From NCBI GenBank assembly GCA_949752745.1, contig OX457031.1:1178001-1242000 (forward strand): a stretch of DNA of 64,000 bases. The letters run 5' to 3'. The notes below the pieces were generated by a model. The model saw only the letters and a program-made list of their open reading frames with translations, did no database searches and was not told where the DNA came from. Below are positions 1 through 11,760 of this stretch, one piece after another. The number at the start of each line of letters is the position of its first letter. Position 1 is the stretch's first letter. Both the position numbers and the translations under genes were made by a program. The stretch comes from Protula sp. h YS-2021 (Eukaryota > Annelida > Polychaeta > Sabellida > Serpulidae).

Positions 1-838
1 AGTGCTTTATTTTTTAAAAGAATTTCGAAAAGTCAAATATCTTTCTATTTTTCCTCGAAAGCAAACTTTAAGAATTCGTAAACCGAAATCAAATGAAATT
101 ATTCTGCTTCCAAAAGTGGTTGTATTTTTAATTAAAATTTTAGTTTTTAGAATTTAATTGAAAATTGCCTGAAGAGGGCGAATTTTGCCAAATGTGGCCT
201 TCATATGAACGATTATCACCGTATCTGTTCTTCCATCTGATCAACAGTGGTTTTGAACACAATTCTAATAATTGACAACTTCTTTATCGTTTGTTGTGAT
301 ACAAAGGAGCCCCCTCTCCCTGACTTCTCGACACCCGACTTTTCGACTCTCGGAGCGGGTACTTGATGACAAAAGGAGTACTGAATTTTGCACTTGAATA
401 ATCGATTTCAAATTGTAGTTTTGACACTAATCGTAGCCCCAGTAGCTTGGCATACACCTTTGCTACTATTTTTGACGGTGCGCCAGAACGTCTGTGACGA
501 TGTGGCAAAGTTAAGCGGACGGTGCAGGTTAATACATTGATTTTCTGACAACAAATAAGGAATTAGTAGAAGTATATTTGTTTATATGCATATTAATTAA
601 ACGAAGCATATTTTGATGGTGGTGCAAATAGCCCTTTCCGTTAGCTATTCCTGCATACAAACTGGATCTTGAAATACTCCTCTGACTTAACGAAATTGCG
701 ATACAGGGCTGCCGTGCATAAAGTCTCTGACTTCAGTTCTAGCAAACTCTCCAGAACTCTCCTTCCCACCCCCACCCGATTCCCGCCAGCTGCCTCAAAA
801 TGATAATAAATGTAATAAACGTAAGAGCTATCCCCCAT
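1..838. other. AT-rich intergenic DNA, no gene seen
   Basis: Both strands were read. Short ORFs are present but show no recognisable domain, no splice structure and no repeat organisation. Confidence 0.6.
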
Positions 839-1062
839 GCTACACCGCAAAAAACGCCACGCTGCACAACAAAAGTCCCCACGCTACACCACAAAAATCC
901 CCCCGCTGCACCACAAAAATCCCCACGCGGCACCACAAAAATCCCCACGCTACACCGCAAAAATCCCCACGCTGCACCACAAAAAACCAAGCTACACCAC
1001 AAGTATCCTTATGATACAGCACAAAAATCCCACCGCTACACCACAAAAATCCCCAGATTTTA
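839..1062. repeat. 22-bp minisatellite, about 10 copies
   Basis: Units of the form CTACACCACAAAAATCCCC plus CACG recur every 22 bp (starts near 862, 884, 906, 928, 950 and 972), with the last copies degenerate. The overlapping Pro/His/Lys-rich and Cys/Val-rich ORFs are by-products of the array. Confidence 0.9.
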
Positions 1063-2580
1063 TTTCATATTTAACATCGTATTTGCTCGCAAATGCACCA
1101 AATCCGCTTCTGTTTTATCCAAAGTTTAACTTTCCTAGTTTATAAATTAAATACCTGTTAGAATGTTCCAGCCATATACTGCAGAAATTTATTTGTTGCC
1201 GCCTGCAAATAATGTCATTCTAATGGTCCACATTACACAGAATACTACATAAATTCAGTTCGGTCGTCACAACACACAGTTTCCTTATAATCGGATCAAT
1301 ATGACTGTTATTATAGCCGTAGAAGGGGCGAATGAGGTAAAAAGGGGAAACTTGTAGAAATTGCTTATATGACCTCAGTCCTAGATACAGTTCTGCATGT
1401 TTTTTTTAACAGATTATTGAAATATCAGTGGATTTGTGTTGGTTTTAGAGAGGGGGCTGTGAAATAAGTTGATGTAAATTGCCAGAAAACGAAATACCTA
1501 TACTGTTGTGTATACCTGTCTTTAGTAGTTTAAAAATCCGAATGCAGATAATGTGGAGAGGACGAGTTTAGTGAATATATTTCTTCAAAAAGGCAATGCC
1601 CGCATTGTAGTCTGCCCCTTTCTCCTCGTGTTGCAGTTTGTTTAATGACGCTTTAGTAAATGCATGGCCTTACTTGTTCCATTGCCTACGAAGCCTTTGT
1701 CGACAAATCCTTACGAACTCACTTAAGTATTGAAGCAATATTCCCGGGCATTCATTATTATTAAAATTACGTTGAAAAAAATGCCTACAGCGTATAATAA
1801 GATATCATTAAATATACGAAGATTACGAAAACACAGTTGGCGTTGTGGTAAAGAATAATCAGGTTAAACAGTTATCGGCATGAGCTGTGAGCATATCATT
1901 GGGTGTTTGGTGCTCATTTGACGACGTCCTGTATACAGTACTACAAGTCATTGAAAACTCCTATCGGTATTTTTATCTTGGTATTGCTGTCTGACTGTAT
2001 TAGTTTACAAATCCGGATGAAGATCTTTTAAAAAGGGGGTACTTGTGAAAGTTCAATGCATATGACTTTGACATGACCGGAAGTCGGACCAACCAACCTG
2101 TTTTGATGGTTTTTGAAATATGGAACCGGCGTCGGTTTTTCACGTCACGTCTTAAAAAACAAGCGCTCCCCATGTCTTTCAATGTGTTTAACAAATCTGA
2201 CTGCATTAAAGTTAGATTGGTCCAGCGTCCCGTATTTTTTATCGCAAATGGAGTTGAAAGTGACGTGTTGGGGTCAGTAAAAAATTTATAAAACCTGAGA
2301 TATTGCCAAATGTACACATAAACATAAACGTTCTTTTTACCTTAGAATGTTCGTGTGGTTGCGTTTAACATCCGATATCTACAGAATGTCTGCGAATCGT
2401 TAGGAATTCTAAAAGTGTATTAAACTTCGCTTTGAATTTCCCAATAAAGTAATAAATTTAAAAAAAAAACCAACCGGCTTTCGAGCATTTTTACAATGCA
2501 TCAACGGCAAAACGAGTATTTTCTAGGAATTTTCCGTATGTGCTCAAGGCCCATGACGAAAGCCAGTGACGTAATGCTTT
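1063..2580. other. intergenic DNA, no gene seen
   Basis: Apart from two overlapping antisense ORFs around 2000-2317 with no recognisable features, nothing supports a gene here. Confidence 0.55.
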
Positions 2581-2806
2581 GGAAGCGGGTCTTTCGGAGC
2601 CTGGCTTCTAGAAGTGGGTCTTTCGGAGCCTGACTTCTAGAAGTGGGTCTTTCGGAGCCTACCTTCTAGAAGCGTGTCTTTCGGAGCCTGGCTTCTAAAA
2701 GCAGGTCTTTCGGAGCCTGGCTTCTAGAAGCGGAGCCTGGCTCCTAGAAACGGGTCTTTCGGAGCCTGGCTTCTAGAAGCAGGTCTTTCGGAGCCTGGCT
2801 TCTAGT
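2581..2806. repeat. 29-bp minisatellite, about 8 copies
   Basis: The unit is GGGTCTTTCGGAGCCTGGCT followed by TCTAGAAGC. About eight copies occur, one of them truncated near 2735. Confidence 0.9.
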
Positions 2807-3162
2807 CTCTTCTTCGTCCCTACTCCCCCCGCACCATAGTTCGACAGGTACAATAGGCCTTCCTATAGGTTTCTAATTATTAAATGATGCTCAGTCAGTC
2901 AGCAATCCAAATTGTTTTCTGGTGGCAGGGAGTGAAAGAAATTACCCTGTGAACATCACGACGCTGCATGAAAGTTAGAACGACGTCCCGTAGGATGCTG
3001 GATCAACGTCCGGCTTTGGTTGTTTATGGAATTCAAAAACGTCGATTATCCGATTACATCACAACCAAATTACAACCACAGTTAAATGTTGCAGATTAGT
3101 TAGGTCAATGTCGCAACCCCAAAGCGATATTGGGCCTAGTATTTATTTCTCTCCCTTTCTCC

Positions 3163-3164
<2 letters not shown>
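2807..3164. other. intergenic DNA, no gene seen
   Basis: Unique-looking sequence with no supported feature. Confidence 0.5.

Positions 3165-3254
<90 letters not shown>
3165..3254. repeat. (AT)n microsatellite followed by CT-rich tract
   Basis: About 45 AT dinucleotides without interruption, followed to about 3430 by a pyrimidine-rich CTCTCT/CTGTCTGT tract. ORFs encoding Ile-Tyr repeats here are artefacts of the microsatellite. Confidence 0.97.
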
Positions 3255-3257
<3 letters not shown>

Positions 3258-3430
3258 TTTTCCTTTCTCTTACCTCTCCCCCTCCCTCATTTCCCTCTCT
3301 CTCTCTCCCTCCCTCACTCTCCCCTTCTCTCTCTCTCCCTCTCTCTCTCTCAATGTCTCGAGCTGTGTCGGTGTCTGTCTGTTTGTCTGATTGATTGTCT
3401 GTCTGCCTGTCTGTCTCTCCGTTTGTCTGT

Positions 3431-3912
3431 TGGCGCTTTAGTACGTCTTTGGAACTGATTTCGAAACAAAATATGAAAGAGAAGAACAAGGATAAACAGG
3501 CATTTTGTGGAACAGACGCGGTCTGCGCGGAATGTTATTGCGGTCTAAAGCGATGATGATCAAATGTCTAAAATATCACGTATATATTATAACGTGTTGG
3601 CAGCGATGACCCTGCCCCGAGGCAGTTTCAAGTTGGCTCTCTTCGGGCGCTGATGTACCATGTACATGCAGAAAATGTGACATTATGGCGTTTCGACATT
3701 TTAAACAGGAATTTGCTACTCTGATCTATAGGCGACCTAAAAATATGGCAAATGTAAACAAAGTCGTGCGACTTCGGTTTAGAAATCGATATGCAACGTC
3801 GCTTAAATATGACGTCAATATAAATGGGTATGTGACATCACTTACATGTCGGTACGTGACATCGTTCAGAGGCTAGTATGTGACGTTGTTTTAAGGCTAA
3901 GAAAAGGTGTAG

Positions 3913-3916
<4 letters not shown>
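3431..3916. other. intergenic DNA with short imperfect repeats
   Basis: Around 3800-3900 a motif like TATGTGACATCRCTTAAR recurs three or four times. No gene is supported. Confidence 0.5.

Positions 3917-3975
<59 letters not shown>
3917..3975. repeat. (TA)n microsatellite
   Basis: About 29 uninterrupted TA dinucleotides. Confidence 0.97.
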
Positions 3976-3977
<2 letters not shown>

Positions 3978-4353
3978 CAGGCCTAATGAATCATGTTTCT
4001 GAATCCATTCCACACATGTCAATTTCCTTCACAATATACCATATAAAATACCTTGTGAATTTGTGTACATCCTTAGAACAAAATCTTCGCCAATCAACTC
4101 CTTTGGCAGTTTTTTTTCAAAGAGCAGTCAAAAAGTTGTTGGAAATGAACATTTATCTGTTGAAAGTGTGCACCTGTTTTTCTGCCTGTCCATCAGAGGA
4201 TGACATCCCTCGTCTACATGTACGTATGTTCGTTTGTGCACATCTGCTTATGTAAACTTGTGCTTATAATGCTTATTCTCTCACAATTCTGATCAGGTTC
4301 CTTTCAAGTTTTGTTCGAATGTTCGTCAGGTAGTTGTCTCTTTATTTTTCGTT
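3976..4353. other. intergenic DNA, no gene seen
   Basis: A small ORF reads out of the preceding microsatellite. Nothing else is supported. Confidence 0.5.
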
Positions 4354-4612
4354 TATTGTGATTAATGTGGGGAGTGTCTGTTTTGCATACTATCTAAATC
4401 TCAAACCTAGAGGGCACGCGAGCATCACGACGTCACTTTATAACGTCACTTCCGATCAGTGTTTTTCTATCATTTACCAACGGCAACCAAAACATACATG
4501 TGTGTTCTAGATATGTATCTAAAACATACATGTATGTTCTAGATAGGTCTATAAAGCATGCATGCATGTTCTAGATAGTATACAAAACAGACACTCCCCC
4601 ACTATTGTGATT
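4354..4612. mobile_element. MITE with 10-bp target duplication
   Basis: Left (4369-4396) and right (4572-4600) ends form an inverted repeat of about 28 bp with one mismatch, with cores GGGGAGTGTCTGTTTTG and CAAAACAGACACTCCCC. TATTGTGATT occurs on both sides (4354-4363 and 4603-4612), as expected for a target-site duplication. The interior holds three copies of a motif around ACATACATGTATGTTCTAGA. No coding capacity. The superfamily is not assigned. Confidence 0.8.
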
Positions 4613-5150
4613 TGACAAAAAATACTTTTTTGAAATTTTTTCTTGGACAATCTTAAAAAATGCTTCTTCTCCCGCAATATTGACTGGATTCCTCTCAAAC
4701 TTTGTACATATGTTCCCTTGGTAGTCTTCTCTAAAAATATTTTTTGACGATTGGTTAAAAATTGGCTAAATGGCGCCATTTTAATTGGTTTCTAAACAAA
4801 TTCTTACCTATTTCTTCTTTTACAATTTTGACCTTATTACTTTCAAATTTGGATGACTTTATTAACTGGCGTTCTTTTGTAAATTCACCTTTTTGACAAT
4901 TCGCCAAAAAATTGATCAATTGGGTATTTATATAAAATCTTCTGTTGGACAATTTTTCGCCAATATTTGGCCAAATGTCGAACGTTTAAAATTTTATGTG
5001 AGCCAGTTTTCAAAATGCTTCTTTTCCCACAATTTTAACAGGGTTCCTGTCAAATTTTGTTCGATTGATTCCTTGGTTGTCGTCTCTTGAAATGTTAATT
5101 TTTGCGATTCGCTAAAAATTTGTCAATTGGTGGTATTTTAGAAGCTTTAG
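4613..5150. repeat. diverged ~160-bp satellite with near-palindromic core
   Basis: About three degenerate units share a 'caattttgaccggattcc...tttgttcgaatgttcc' segment and a near-palindrome of the form TTGGCGAATCGCCAA. Better-preserved relatives lie at 12946-13760 and 44000-46350. Confidence 0.65.
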
Positions 5151-5510
5151 GGCTGCAGCTGTGTGTATTTTCTAGCATGGCTTAATATAAAGGAGAAGGT
5201 GTATAAAAAATAAACATTTGAACTCAATAACACTTGAAATGAATAAAAAATATTAATTGCAGAACGTCTCCCTGCTAGATGACATTGTCTTTCAATTTTA
5301 AGCAGAATTCGGTTGGGGGTGTTACAGATACTTCGAGTTGGAAAGTAACATCCCTATCTGGGGATTGCAAAATTTCTAGTTGCATGAACGAGTTTTTAAT
5401 GTTCTCGCATTGAGAGTAGTAGGAAAACGACAGTTCTTATCCGCCCCTAACTTCTCCCAGGAAACAGTCGGCCCGACTCGCTCCAAAGCACATAGTGTGT
5501 CAGACCAACC
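5151..5510. other. intergenic DNA, no gene seen
   Basis: No repeat or coding evidence. A 16-bp poly-C run follows at about 5508. Confidence 0.5.
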
Positions 5511-5895
5511 CCCCCCCCCCCCCACCCAGTGGGAAATTTTTGTGATTTTTCAATATTTGGATGTTTTAGATGATCCTGAACAACTTTGATTTTTGAACAA
5601 CCCCCAAATTTGTGTCTTTTTATATTTATCCTTTTCAGACAATTCTAAACATTTTTGATTTTTTTATCCCCCCCCCCCCCCCCCGTGGGGAAGTTTGTGA
5701 ATTTTGTATATGTAGACGTTTCAGACAATTCTTGACAACTTTGGTTTTTTACCCCCAAATTTGTGATTTTTGCATATTTATCCGTTTCAAACCAACCCAA
5801 ATTTTTGATTGTTACATATTTATCCGTTTCAGACAATTTTGTACATTTTTGTTTTTTTTTTTTTTTTTACTTACCCAAATTTGAGAAAATTTATT
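5511..5895. repeat. ~70-75-bp tandem repeat with C-rich spacers
   Basis: Five imperfect units each carry 'tatttatccgtttcagacaa' and 'cccccaaatttgtg' blocks. Long C and T homopolymers vary between units. The array abuts the first copy of the 37-bp direct repeat at 5899. Confidence 0.8.
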
Positions 5896-5898
5896 TTT

Positions 5899-5935
5899 AG
5901 ACATATTAAAACAAATTTTACATCTCCCTACGAAA
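5899..5935. repeat. 37-bp direct repeat, left copy
   Basis: This 37-bp sequence is identical to 7266-7302. Together they bracket the polymerase fragment. The repeat starts AGACATATTAAAACAAAT and ends CCCTACGAAA. Confidence 0.95.
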
Positions 5936-7265
5936 CTCGGAACTTGGAAATCACCTTGGTGGGAAACCTGGGATGTATAAATGGATTAGTGAGAACACAT
6001 TTTAGCATATCAGTTGAAGCAATTGATGCGGCAACGATGGAAACCAGTTCAATATGGGATACACCGATCCTCTGCCTTGAATGCAATGTAGAATTTCCAT
6101 CTATGGAATTGTTTGAAACACATACATGCACACAAGCTGAAATGAAAACTGCAGTGAAACAGGCTCGTGACGAGTTTGCTAGGGCACGTACGAGAGCGGA
6201 ACATATTTCTGCAGTGAAACGTGTTCATGAAGAGCTTGATGAGAAGAAACCTGCAAAGAGACAAAAGACGGGACAAGTGGTGAGAGGCAGAACGGTTAGT
6301 CTTGGTGAAAACGAGCAGGAAAAACGGTTTGAGCCCGACAATGGAACGGATTTGCTGTTTGAAATGCGACAGCAAGAGAACCGCGTCAAGACAAATTTGT
6401 TGGAGACCTTAGACCATGGAATGAAATGGTACATTGTAGTGTATGCACGTTTCAAGAAAATGATGGTGACTCAACAAGGAGGTCTTACAGAACAAGTGGT
6501 TAATGCATATATAAGTAGTCCAACGTATGCAGCGTAGAATCCAGCAGATATTGAAAAGGACTTGTCCACAGCCTATAAAGAATTGCTTACCAAGTTTGAC
6601 GAACATGAGCGACAAGGCTCTGGCTAGGTTCTAGATGAAATATTGTACATTGAAGTACATACGGCTACGTTGGCGCCTCTGGAAGCGAGCAGTTTTAAAG
6701 TGAAGAATACGAAGCACGTATTTAACATTCGGGATGAAAACAAACAACAAGTGTTTCTTATGGTTTGTTTTGGCTCACCGTCACCCTTCAACAAACAACC
6801 CACAGCGTGTGAATCATTACAAGCCATTTCAGAAGGAATTAAAAGTAGAAGACATGACATTTCCCACGCCGATTAAGACATTCCAAAGTTTGAAAAGGAG
6901 AACGATGTGTCCATCAGCGTATTTGAATATGAACAAGATGTGGTTGTTCCGATACAACATCAGCGCCAGAGAAATCAACATACTTCTCATTAGCAGTAAC
7001 AACAAAAGCATTACTGCCTGATCAAGAATTTCAGCAGACTCATGGTCTACCGATCAAAGCATGATGGAGCAAGTTTTTATTGTTTCAACTGTCTTCACGG
7101 GTTTATTCGGCAAGATCTTTTCGATGAGCATCGTGAAGTGTGTGGAAAGCATGGAGCGCAATGTTTATCATTCCCCAAGGAACCTGTCATCAAGTTCAAG
7201 AGTGTAGCTAAACAACAGCGAGCGCCTGTTGTGATTTATGCCGACTTTGAATGTTTCACGCATTA
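5936..7265 (+). pseudogene. decayed family B DNA polymerase fragment (Maverick/Polinton-like)
   Basis: Translated pieces in one main frame resemble the N-terminal part of protein-primed family B DNA polymerases of Maverick/Polinton-like elements. Visible landmarks are a Cys-x2-Cys finger near 6070-6130 (CLECNVEF), a Lys/Arg-rich stretch, a segment around 6545-6700 ending in EVHTATLAPLEASSF, an ILLISS-like strand near 6975, a second Cys-x2-Cys finger (YCFNCLHGF, near 7078), and VIYADFECF at 7228-7257. The last carries the Asp-x-Glu of exonuclease motif I. The frame is broken by stops at 6535 and 6626, a stop near 6873, and a shift into another frame and back between about 6850 and 7020. The palm-domain polymerase motifs are absent, because the copy ends 2 bp after the exonuclease I motif region at the right direct repeat. 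It is therefore a truncated, non-functional insertion. Family assignment is from recognised motifs, not a search. Confidence 0.75.
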
Positions 7266-7302
7266 AGACATATTAAAACAAATTTTACATCTCCCTACGA
7301 AA
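7266..7302. repeat. 37-bp direct repeat, right copy
   Basis: Identical to 5899-5935. Its first bases create the TAA that ends the polymerase reading frame. Confidence 0.95.
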
Positions 7303-7439
7303 ATAAAATGCTTTAGCCAAAAGTTGAAAACAGGTTGAATTCTGAACAGGTGTATCAAATTTTTAGATCTATTTCTGAAAATTGCTTGGACATGTTTCTA
7401 CAACTCGCAGCTGTGTGCAGTATTTTTCAGTAATTTAAG

Positions 7440-8123
7440 ATGGATCAACCATTTCGCTTATTATTCTTTCTTTTATTGGCGACTAGCTCAGGGAAAATCG
7501 GTCCGATGAGCAGGTTTCGACCAGCTGTGGTCCACAATCTGGTCACCAAGCAAGAAGTCAAATTAATCACATGTAACGTGTATAAAGCAGGTAGTTAAAT
7601 CACAGAATTTCGTACTGAAACAGGTAGTCAAATTAGTCACATAAAATCAAGCATTGAAGTAGGTAGTCAAATAAGTCACATAAAATCAAGCATTGAAGTA
7701 GGTAGTCAAATTAGTCACATAAAATCAAGCATTGAAGTAGGTAGTCAAAATAGTCACATAAAATCAAACAGTGAAGTAGGTAGTCAAATTAGTCACATAA
7801 ATTCAAGCATTGAAGTAGGTAGTCAAATAAGTCACATAAAATCAAGCATTGAAGTAGGTATTCAAATTAGTCACACAGAATCTGGTCTTGAAGCAGGTAG
7901 CCAAATCAGACTCGCAGAATCCAGTAATCAAGCAGGTACACAAACTCTTCATTTAGCAGCAATTGCCAGGTCCCGTAGAATCGACTGCATTGATACGGGC
8001 AGAGGGACGACTGCGTATGCTAGTGTCCCAATGGGGGCCAGTTTTGTGGCAAATTTCTATAACTGCAGTCGAGATGCTATCGCAAGCCCAGAGAGGGCGC
8101 TCCGATCTGCTAGCGGCGTTTAG
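7440..8123 (+). pseudogene. candidate secreted repeat protein ORF with one internal stop
   Basis: ATG at 7440 opens a frame starting MDQPFRLLFFLLLATSSGK, a good-looking signal peptide (Leu/Phe-rich core, Ala-Thr-Ser-Ser-Gly end). After 52 codons it meets TAA at 7596-7598, then stays open in the same frame to TAG at 8121-8123. The stop falls where the neighbouring repeats have CAA (context GGT-AGT-TAA against GGT-AGT-CAA), so one C-to-T change explains it. Downstream are about nine 13-residue repeats (EVGSQISHIKSSI) and a roughly 60-residue unique tail. No family is recognised. It could be a recently killed gene, an exon of a spliced gene, or a chance frame kept open by the 39-bp repeat. Other frames are also open near 7953-8190, which weakens the case. 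Confidence 0.3.
7617..7935. repeat. 39-bp tandem repeat, about 8-9 copies
   Basis: The unit GAAGTAGGTAGTCAAATTAG plus TCACATAAAATCAAGCATT recurs every 39 bp. The end copies are diverged and the central five are nearly identical. Confidence 0.92.
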
Positions 8124-8582
8124 CGGAAGTGCCGGTGGCTGGGACAGCAACAGATTGCGATGGTATGGGTCCAGTTACAGCAATACATGAACAGTGTGCT
8201 GATGAGATTAAATGCGCCATAGGCACTGACAGTTGCTCAGAGCCAGGCAAGTAGCAGAGGAAGGATGGGGAGAGGGGGCAGTGAACACGCTAGTGGCACT
8301 GACAGTGGTACAAAGCCAGGCAAGTAGCTTTGGAAGGGGATACTGAATCAACTTAATTCAGCGACAGTAGCTCAAAGTCAGATAATTATGACATCGTCAA
8401 AAGAAGAAAATAGTATTGCTAAGAGTTCAGCAAAGGGAGTTAAAATGGAAGAAAAAATGGAATAGAAGGGAGAGATTCTATGAACTTTCCTCTTAAACTG
8501 GGCCATTTGAGTTATGGGAGAAGGGAGTTAGGGGGTGAAGAGGGAGTTGGTTGGCAGGAAATCACATGTGTCGTTGTAACAG
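8124..8582. other. intergenic DNA with two imperfect ~75-bp repeats
   Basis: The motif GGCACTGACAGT...AAGCCAGGCAAGTAGC occurs near 8222 and 8294. No gene is supported. From about 8480 the sequence is similar to 23500 onward, upstream of the intact ACBD-like exon. Confidence 0.55.
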
Positions 8583-8762
8583 ATGAGTCGTAGGAGCCGT
8601 GAGAGCTCTGACAGCACATTTCCTAGAGGCCGTTCAAAAGTTCACTAAGCAGGACCTGCTTCTCCATCATAATCTGGCTTTTCATCGTTCACTGGTTAAT
8701 CAGATTCAAGAGCAGGCGAGGAAACAGGTTTGCTTTGGATACTTGAAGGCGTGATGTATATT
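8583..8762 (+). pseudogene. degraded copy of ACBD4/5-like terminal exon
   Basis: The sequence aligns by eye with the intact exon at 23615-23797. The 3' splice-site position (AG at 8581-8582) and the initial 'agtcgtaggagccgtgag' are shared. Substitutions then bring a TAA before the membrane-anchor segment, so it cannot encode the tail. It belongs to the oldest of three related copies of this region. Confidence 0.7.
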
Positions 8763-9560
8763 GTACTATTGCCCCTTCTGTGTTATCTACTCTTGTGCTG
8801 ATTGGTTCAAACTGTGTTGCTAATTTTACGGTGTTTACTCTGTGGCTGGAACTTTTGTGTTGAAAAGTTTTGTGTGGCTCACTCGTGTATGGTTCCCTAT
8901 GTGTTATTTTATGAACACTTGACAAACTGTTAGCTTGCAAGGGTTATATGAATTCGTGCAAGCAGCCGTTCGTCCTTTTTTTTCTTGACTGTTTTCGGAT
9001 TTTTTGTGTCTTCTTCTTCTCTGACACTATGGAACCTAGGACCACGAAACTCGAAACTTATGAAGAGCCTGATCTGAACGTGTGCATGTTACTTTTTATT
9101 TTCGTCTTCGATTTCGTTCTCTTTGTTAAAACGCCATGTGAAAAGAGCGTATTTTTTGCAAGTACAGCACAGAACATCACACAGTTACTCAGCTTTGTGC
9201 GAGCTCTCACTGCGTAAACAGATAACACAGCGTATGCCTGATCAGTCAATCAAACCTTAGGTCAACAAAAACCAAACACCAACAGTAAGACGTATTCAAG
9301 CTGTGTTGTTTGCTAATATTTTGCATTTAGCTTGTATTAAGTTATCAACCCATGGGGTTTTTTCTTGACAGTGGTCGTTTTTTTAGAATGTTATAAGCCG
9401 CATACATGCTGTTACATAAGCTCTGTACATAGTTGTATAACACACTGCATGCATGCTGTAAAATACTTTATATTATTCAAGAAATAACCCATTGAAGGAA
9501 GTATTTTTGCATTTTAATTTTTGTCAAGTGTTTAACATTTCGCCAGCGAAATGGGGTTCT
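8763..9560. other. AT-rich DNA downstream of the exon copy, no gene seen
   Basis: Partly similar to the GTGTTG-rich segment at 23820-24060. No coding evidence. Confidence 0.5.
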
Positions 9561-9740
9561 AATTCATTCTTGTGTTGTTCAATTTTGTGTTGCTCAATCT
9601 TGTGTTTTCACCTTTTGCTTTGGTCACTCTTGTGTCCACTATTCATACTGTGTTGTGCTGTGCTGTTTAAGCCGTTTTGCATGTTCTTTTGTTTTTCTTA
9701 TTCCGTGCCCTTACTCCTTGTGATGTGTTTTCTTTGACAG
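9561..9740. repeat. TTGTGTTG-rich degenerate minisatellite
   Basis: Short units such as TTGTGTTGTTCAATC and CTTGTGTCCACT repeat imperfectly. The counterpart at 23820-24060 is cleaner. Confidence 0.65.
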
Positions 9741-10754
9741 TTTTAGATATGAACGCGAGTTATGCAATAAAAGCCCAGTTACCAAATTAATGAAAATTTT
9801 ATTTATTGAACGTCTGTTTATAGCTCCCAGTCTGATTCTGAGTGTATTTACGACTTCATTGCCTTCTAGAAAACTGAAAAACATGTGTCCACATGATTTA
9901 ATGGAATCTCATGGTTCCTTTTTTCCATGGACATCCTCAGGATTTTACAAACCTTAATAAATAACAGTGTGGAATATGTTGGACTAAATCTACGTTTGAA
10001 AAATTGTACTTATTTTTTTATTACAAAACTGTTAGCAACATTTATTTTTTCATTTAGGAAAGCTCAGCATGCGCATTTCAAAGATATTTCCAAAGCGATT
10101 AAATTGTTCTAAATAGGTAAAACATCTTTATCAATAAACTAATCAGGGAATGAACAATAAAAAACATAAATTACTTAATAGATAGAGATAGTTATTGATA
10201 TAACTCTTGGAACTCAGCTTGAGGTGTCCTGTAATATCTTTAAATTTGTTTACACCGAGACTATTGCTTTGAAAAAATAACTGCACAAAACAAACAGTTT
10301 TGCCTAATCACGAAGTGTGCATTTTTCCTTCCTCTGTGTCTGTATGATTTATAATTCCATATTGTTATGCTCCGTTGCTGGTTGTTGCTATGGTAATTTA
10401 TTCTCGCGCCATAAGAAAAAGTTATGGGAGAAACAATTTTAATTTTTAGAGAAAAGGTTATACATAGCAATTTATTTCTACTGCAAAATCTAGACAAGAA
10501 TTTAGAACGCTCATAAGATTTTTTAAAAAGAAAAACCAATTATTTTTTCTGAAAACTTTTAAATAAGTATAACTAAAATAAAAAAATTAAAGAAAATGGT
10601 TGTAAATTGCCACCTGTTCTATTAATCTACAAATTGTAGGTGCTCTAAGTTATTCAGGAAAATACTGGATTGTAATGACAATCATGACGTTTCCAATGTA
10701 AAATGTGATTAGTTTGTATAATTGGAATTTACAAGAACATAAACTATCAGTTCA

Positions 10755-10756
<2 letters not shown>
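9741..10756. other. AT-rich intergenic DNA, no gene seen
   Basis: AT-rich with short scattered ORFs and no recognisable features on either strand. Confidence 0.55.
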
Positions 10757-10789
<33 letters not shown>

Positions 10790-10975
10790 CATAATAATAA
10801 TAACAATAAGAACGATAATAACAACAATAATAACAATAATAATAATGATAACAATAATAACAATAAAAAATAATCATATTTTTAAAATAACACTAAAAAT
10901 AATAATCATAGTTACAATAAGGATGCTAATAAATATGATGATAATTATAATAATAATTATAATATAATAAAAATA
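10757..10975. repeat. (AAT)n/(AAC)n microsatellite, interrupted
   Basis: Runs of AAT with AAC and AAAAAT interruptions. Equivalent tracts precede the same downstream block at 15745-15765 and 24130-24240. Confidence 0.9.
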
Positions 10976-11760
10976 AGCTTCATTTAATATTTCCGATAAT
11001 CAGATAATCAGTTTGATACAGTTCGTAATATATTTTATGAAATGTTCCGCAGGAAAAAAGATGTAAATCTAGATTTCAGTTTTTACAGTTAATCTCGAAT
11101 AGCTCTTAAAAACACAACAGAAAAGGTTTCGAGCTAAAAACATTATTAATTTTTTTGTACAGGCGAAGATGGCATAGTCTAGATGACGACCCAGCGCGCA
11201 AATCGAGCAGTCTTCGAAGATTTGTTGAATCACGTGACCTGCACAAGATTACCTGACTACGTTGTAGCTGTTCTGTGTTGTGCTAATCAATAGCATTATG
11301 ACAAACAGCTTTAGGATGGATTAGATTTGAACGATGCTGTATTTTCTAATCGTTGTAAGAGACACTTGAGTAAGGATGTTGCATGAATCTCTGAATCTTT
11401 GTAAATGAAGTAAATGTGATATCAGATAAATCAAGTAATTTTTTTATCTAGGAAGGGGATTGTCGTTAGTAACTTGCATATGACTGGCCGCGGAGTGAGA
11501 TTGGAGGAGTTTTGACACAATAAATTGTTTTGTTACGAACCTGAAAATAATGACTCATGTATGCAGAAAAAATGTTAGGATCAAGGAATTATAAGCCGAG
11601 CATATGAAACATTGTATAATTATTGAGCCTAATACTGGTGTCAAGCAATGCATTTCTTTTTGTGTTGTAAAACCGGGGACGAGGTTACGGTTGGGGGAGG
11701 GTGACGGATGGGCGGTCAGAAAGTTGTAGGATGGTGGATGTCATTTTGGGAATAGGAAGA
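10976..11760. repeat. third, oldest copy of the duplicated flank
   Basis: The stretches 10976-11450 and 11580-11760 are diverged copies of 15765-16265/16620-16750 and 24240-24735/25070-25190. Shared landmarks are 'gttgaatcacgtgacctgca', 'gtaaatgaartaaatgtgat' and 'gttgtaaaacc...gaggttacgg'. This copy does not extend into a TRIM gene. Confidence 0.75.

Noticed and set aside
3108..3489. ORFs encoding long Ile-Tyr repeats
   Set aside because: Translation of the (AT)n microsatellite.
7617..7935. Regular repeats resembling a CRISPR array
   Set aside because: There are no unique spacers between repeats. The units are contiguous, and the context is a eukaryotic genome.
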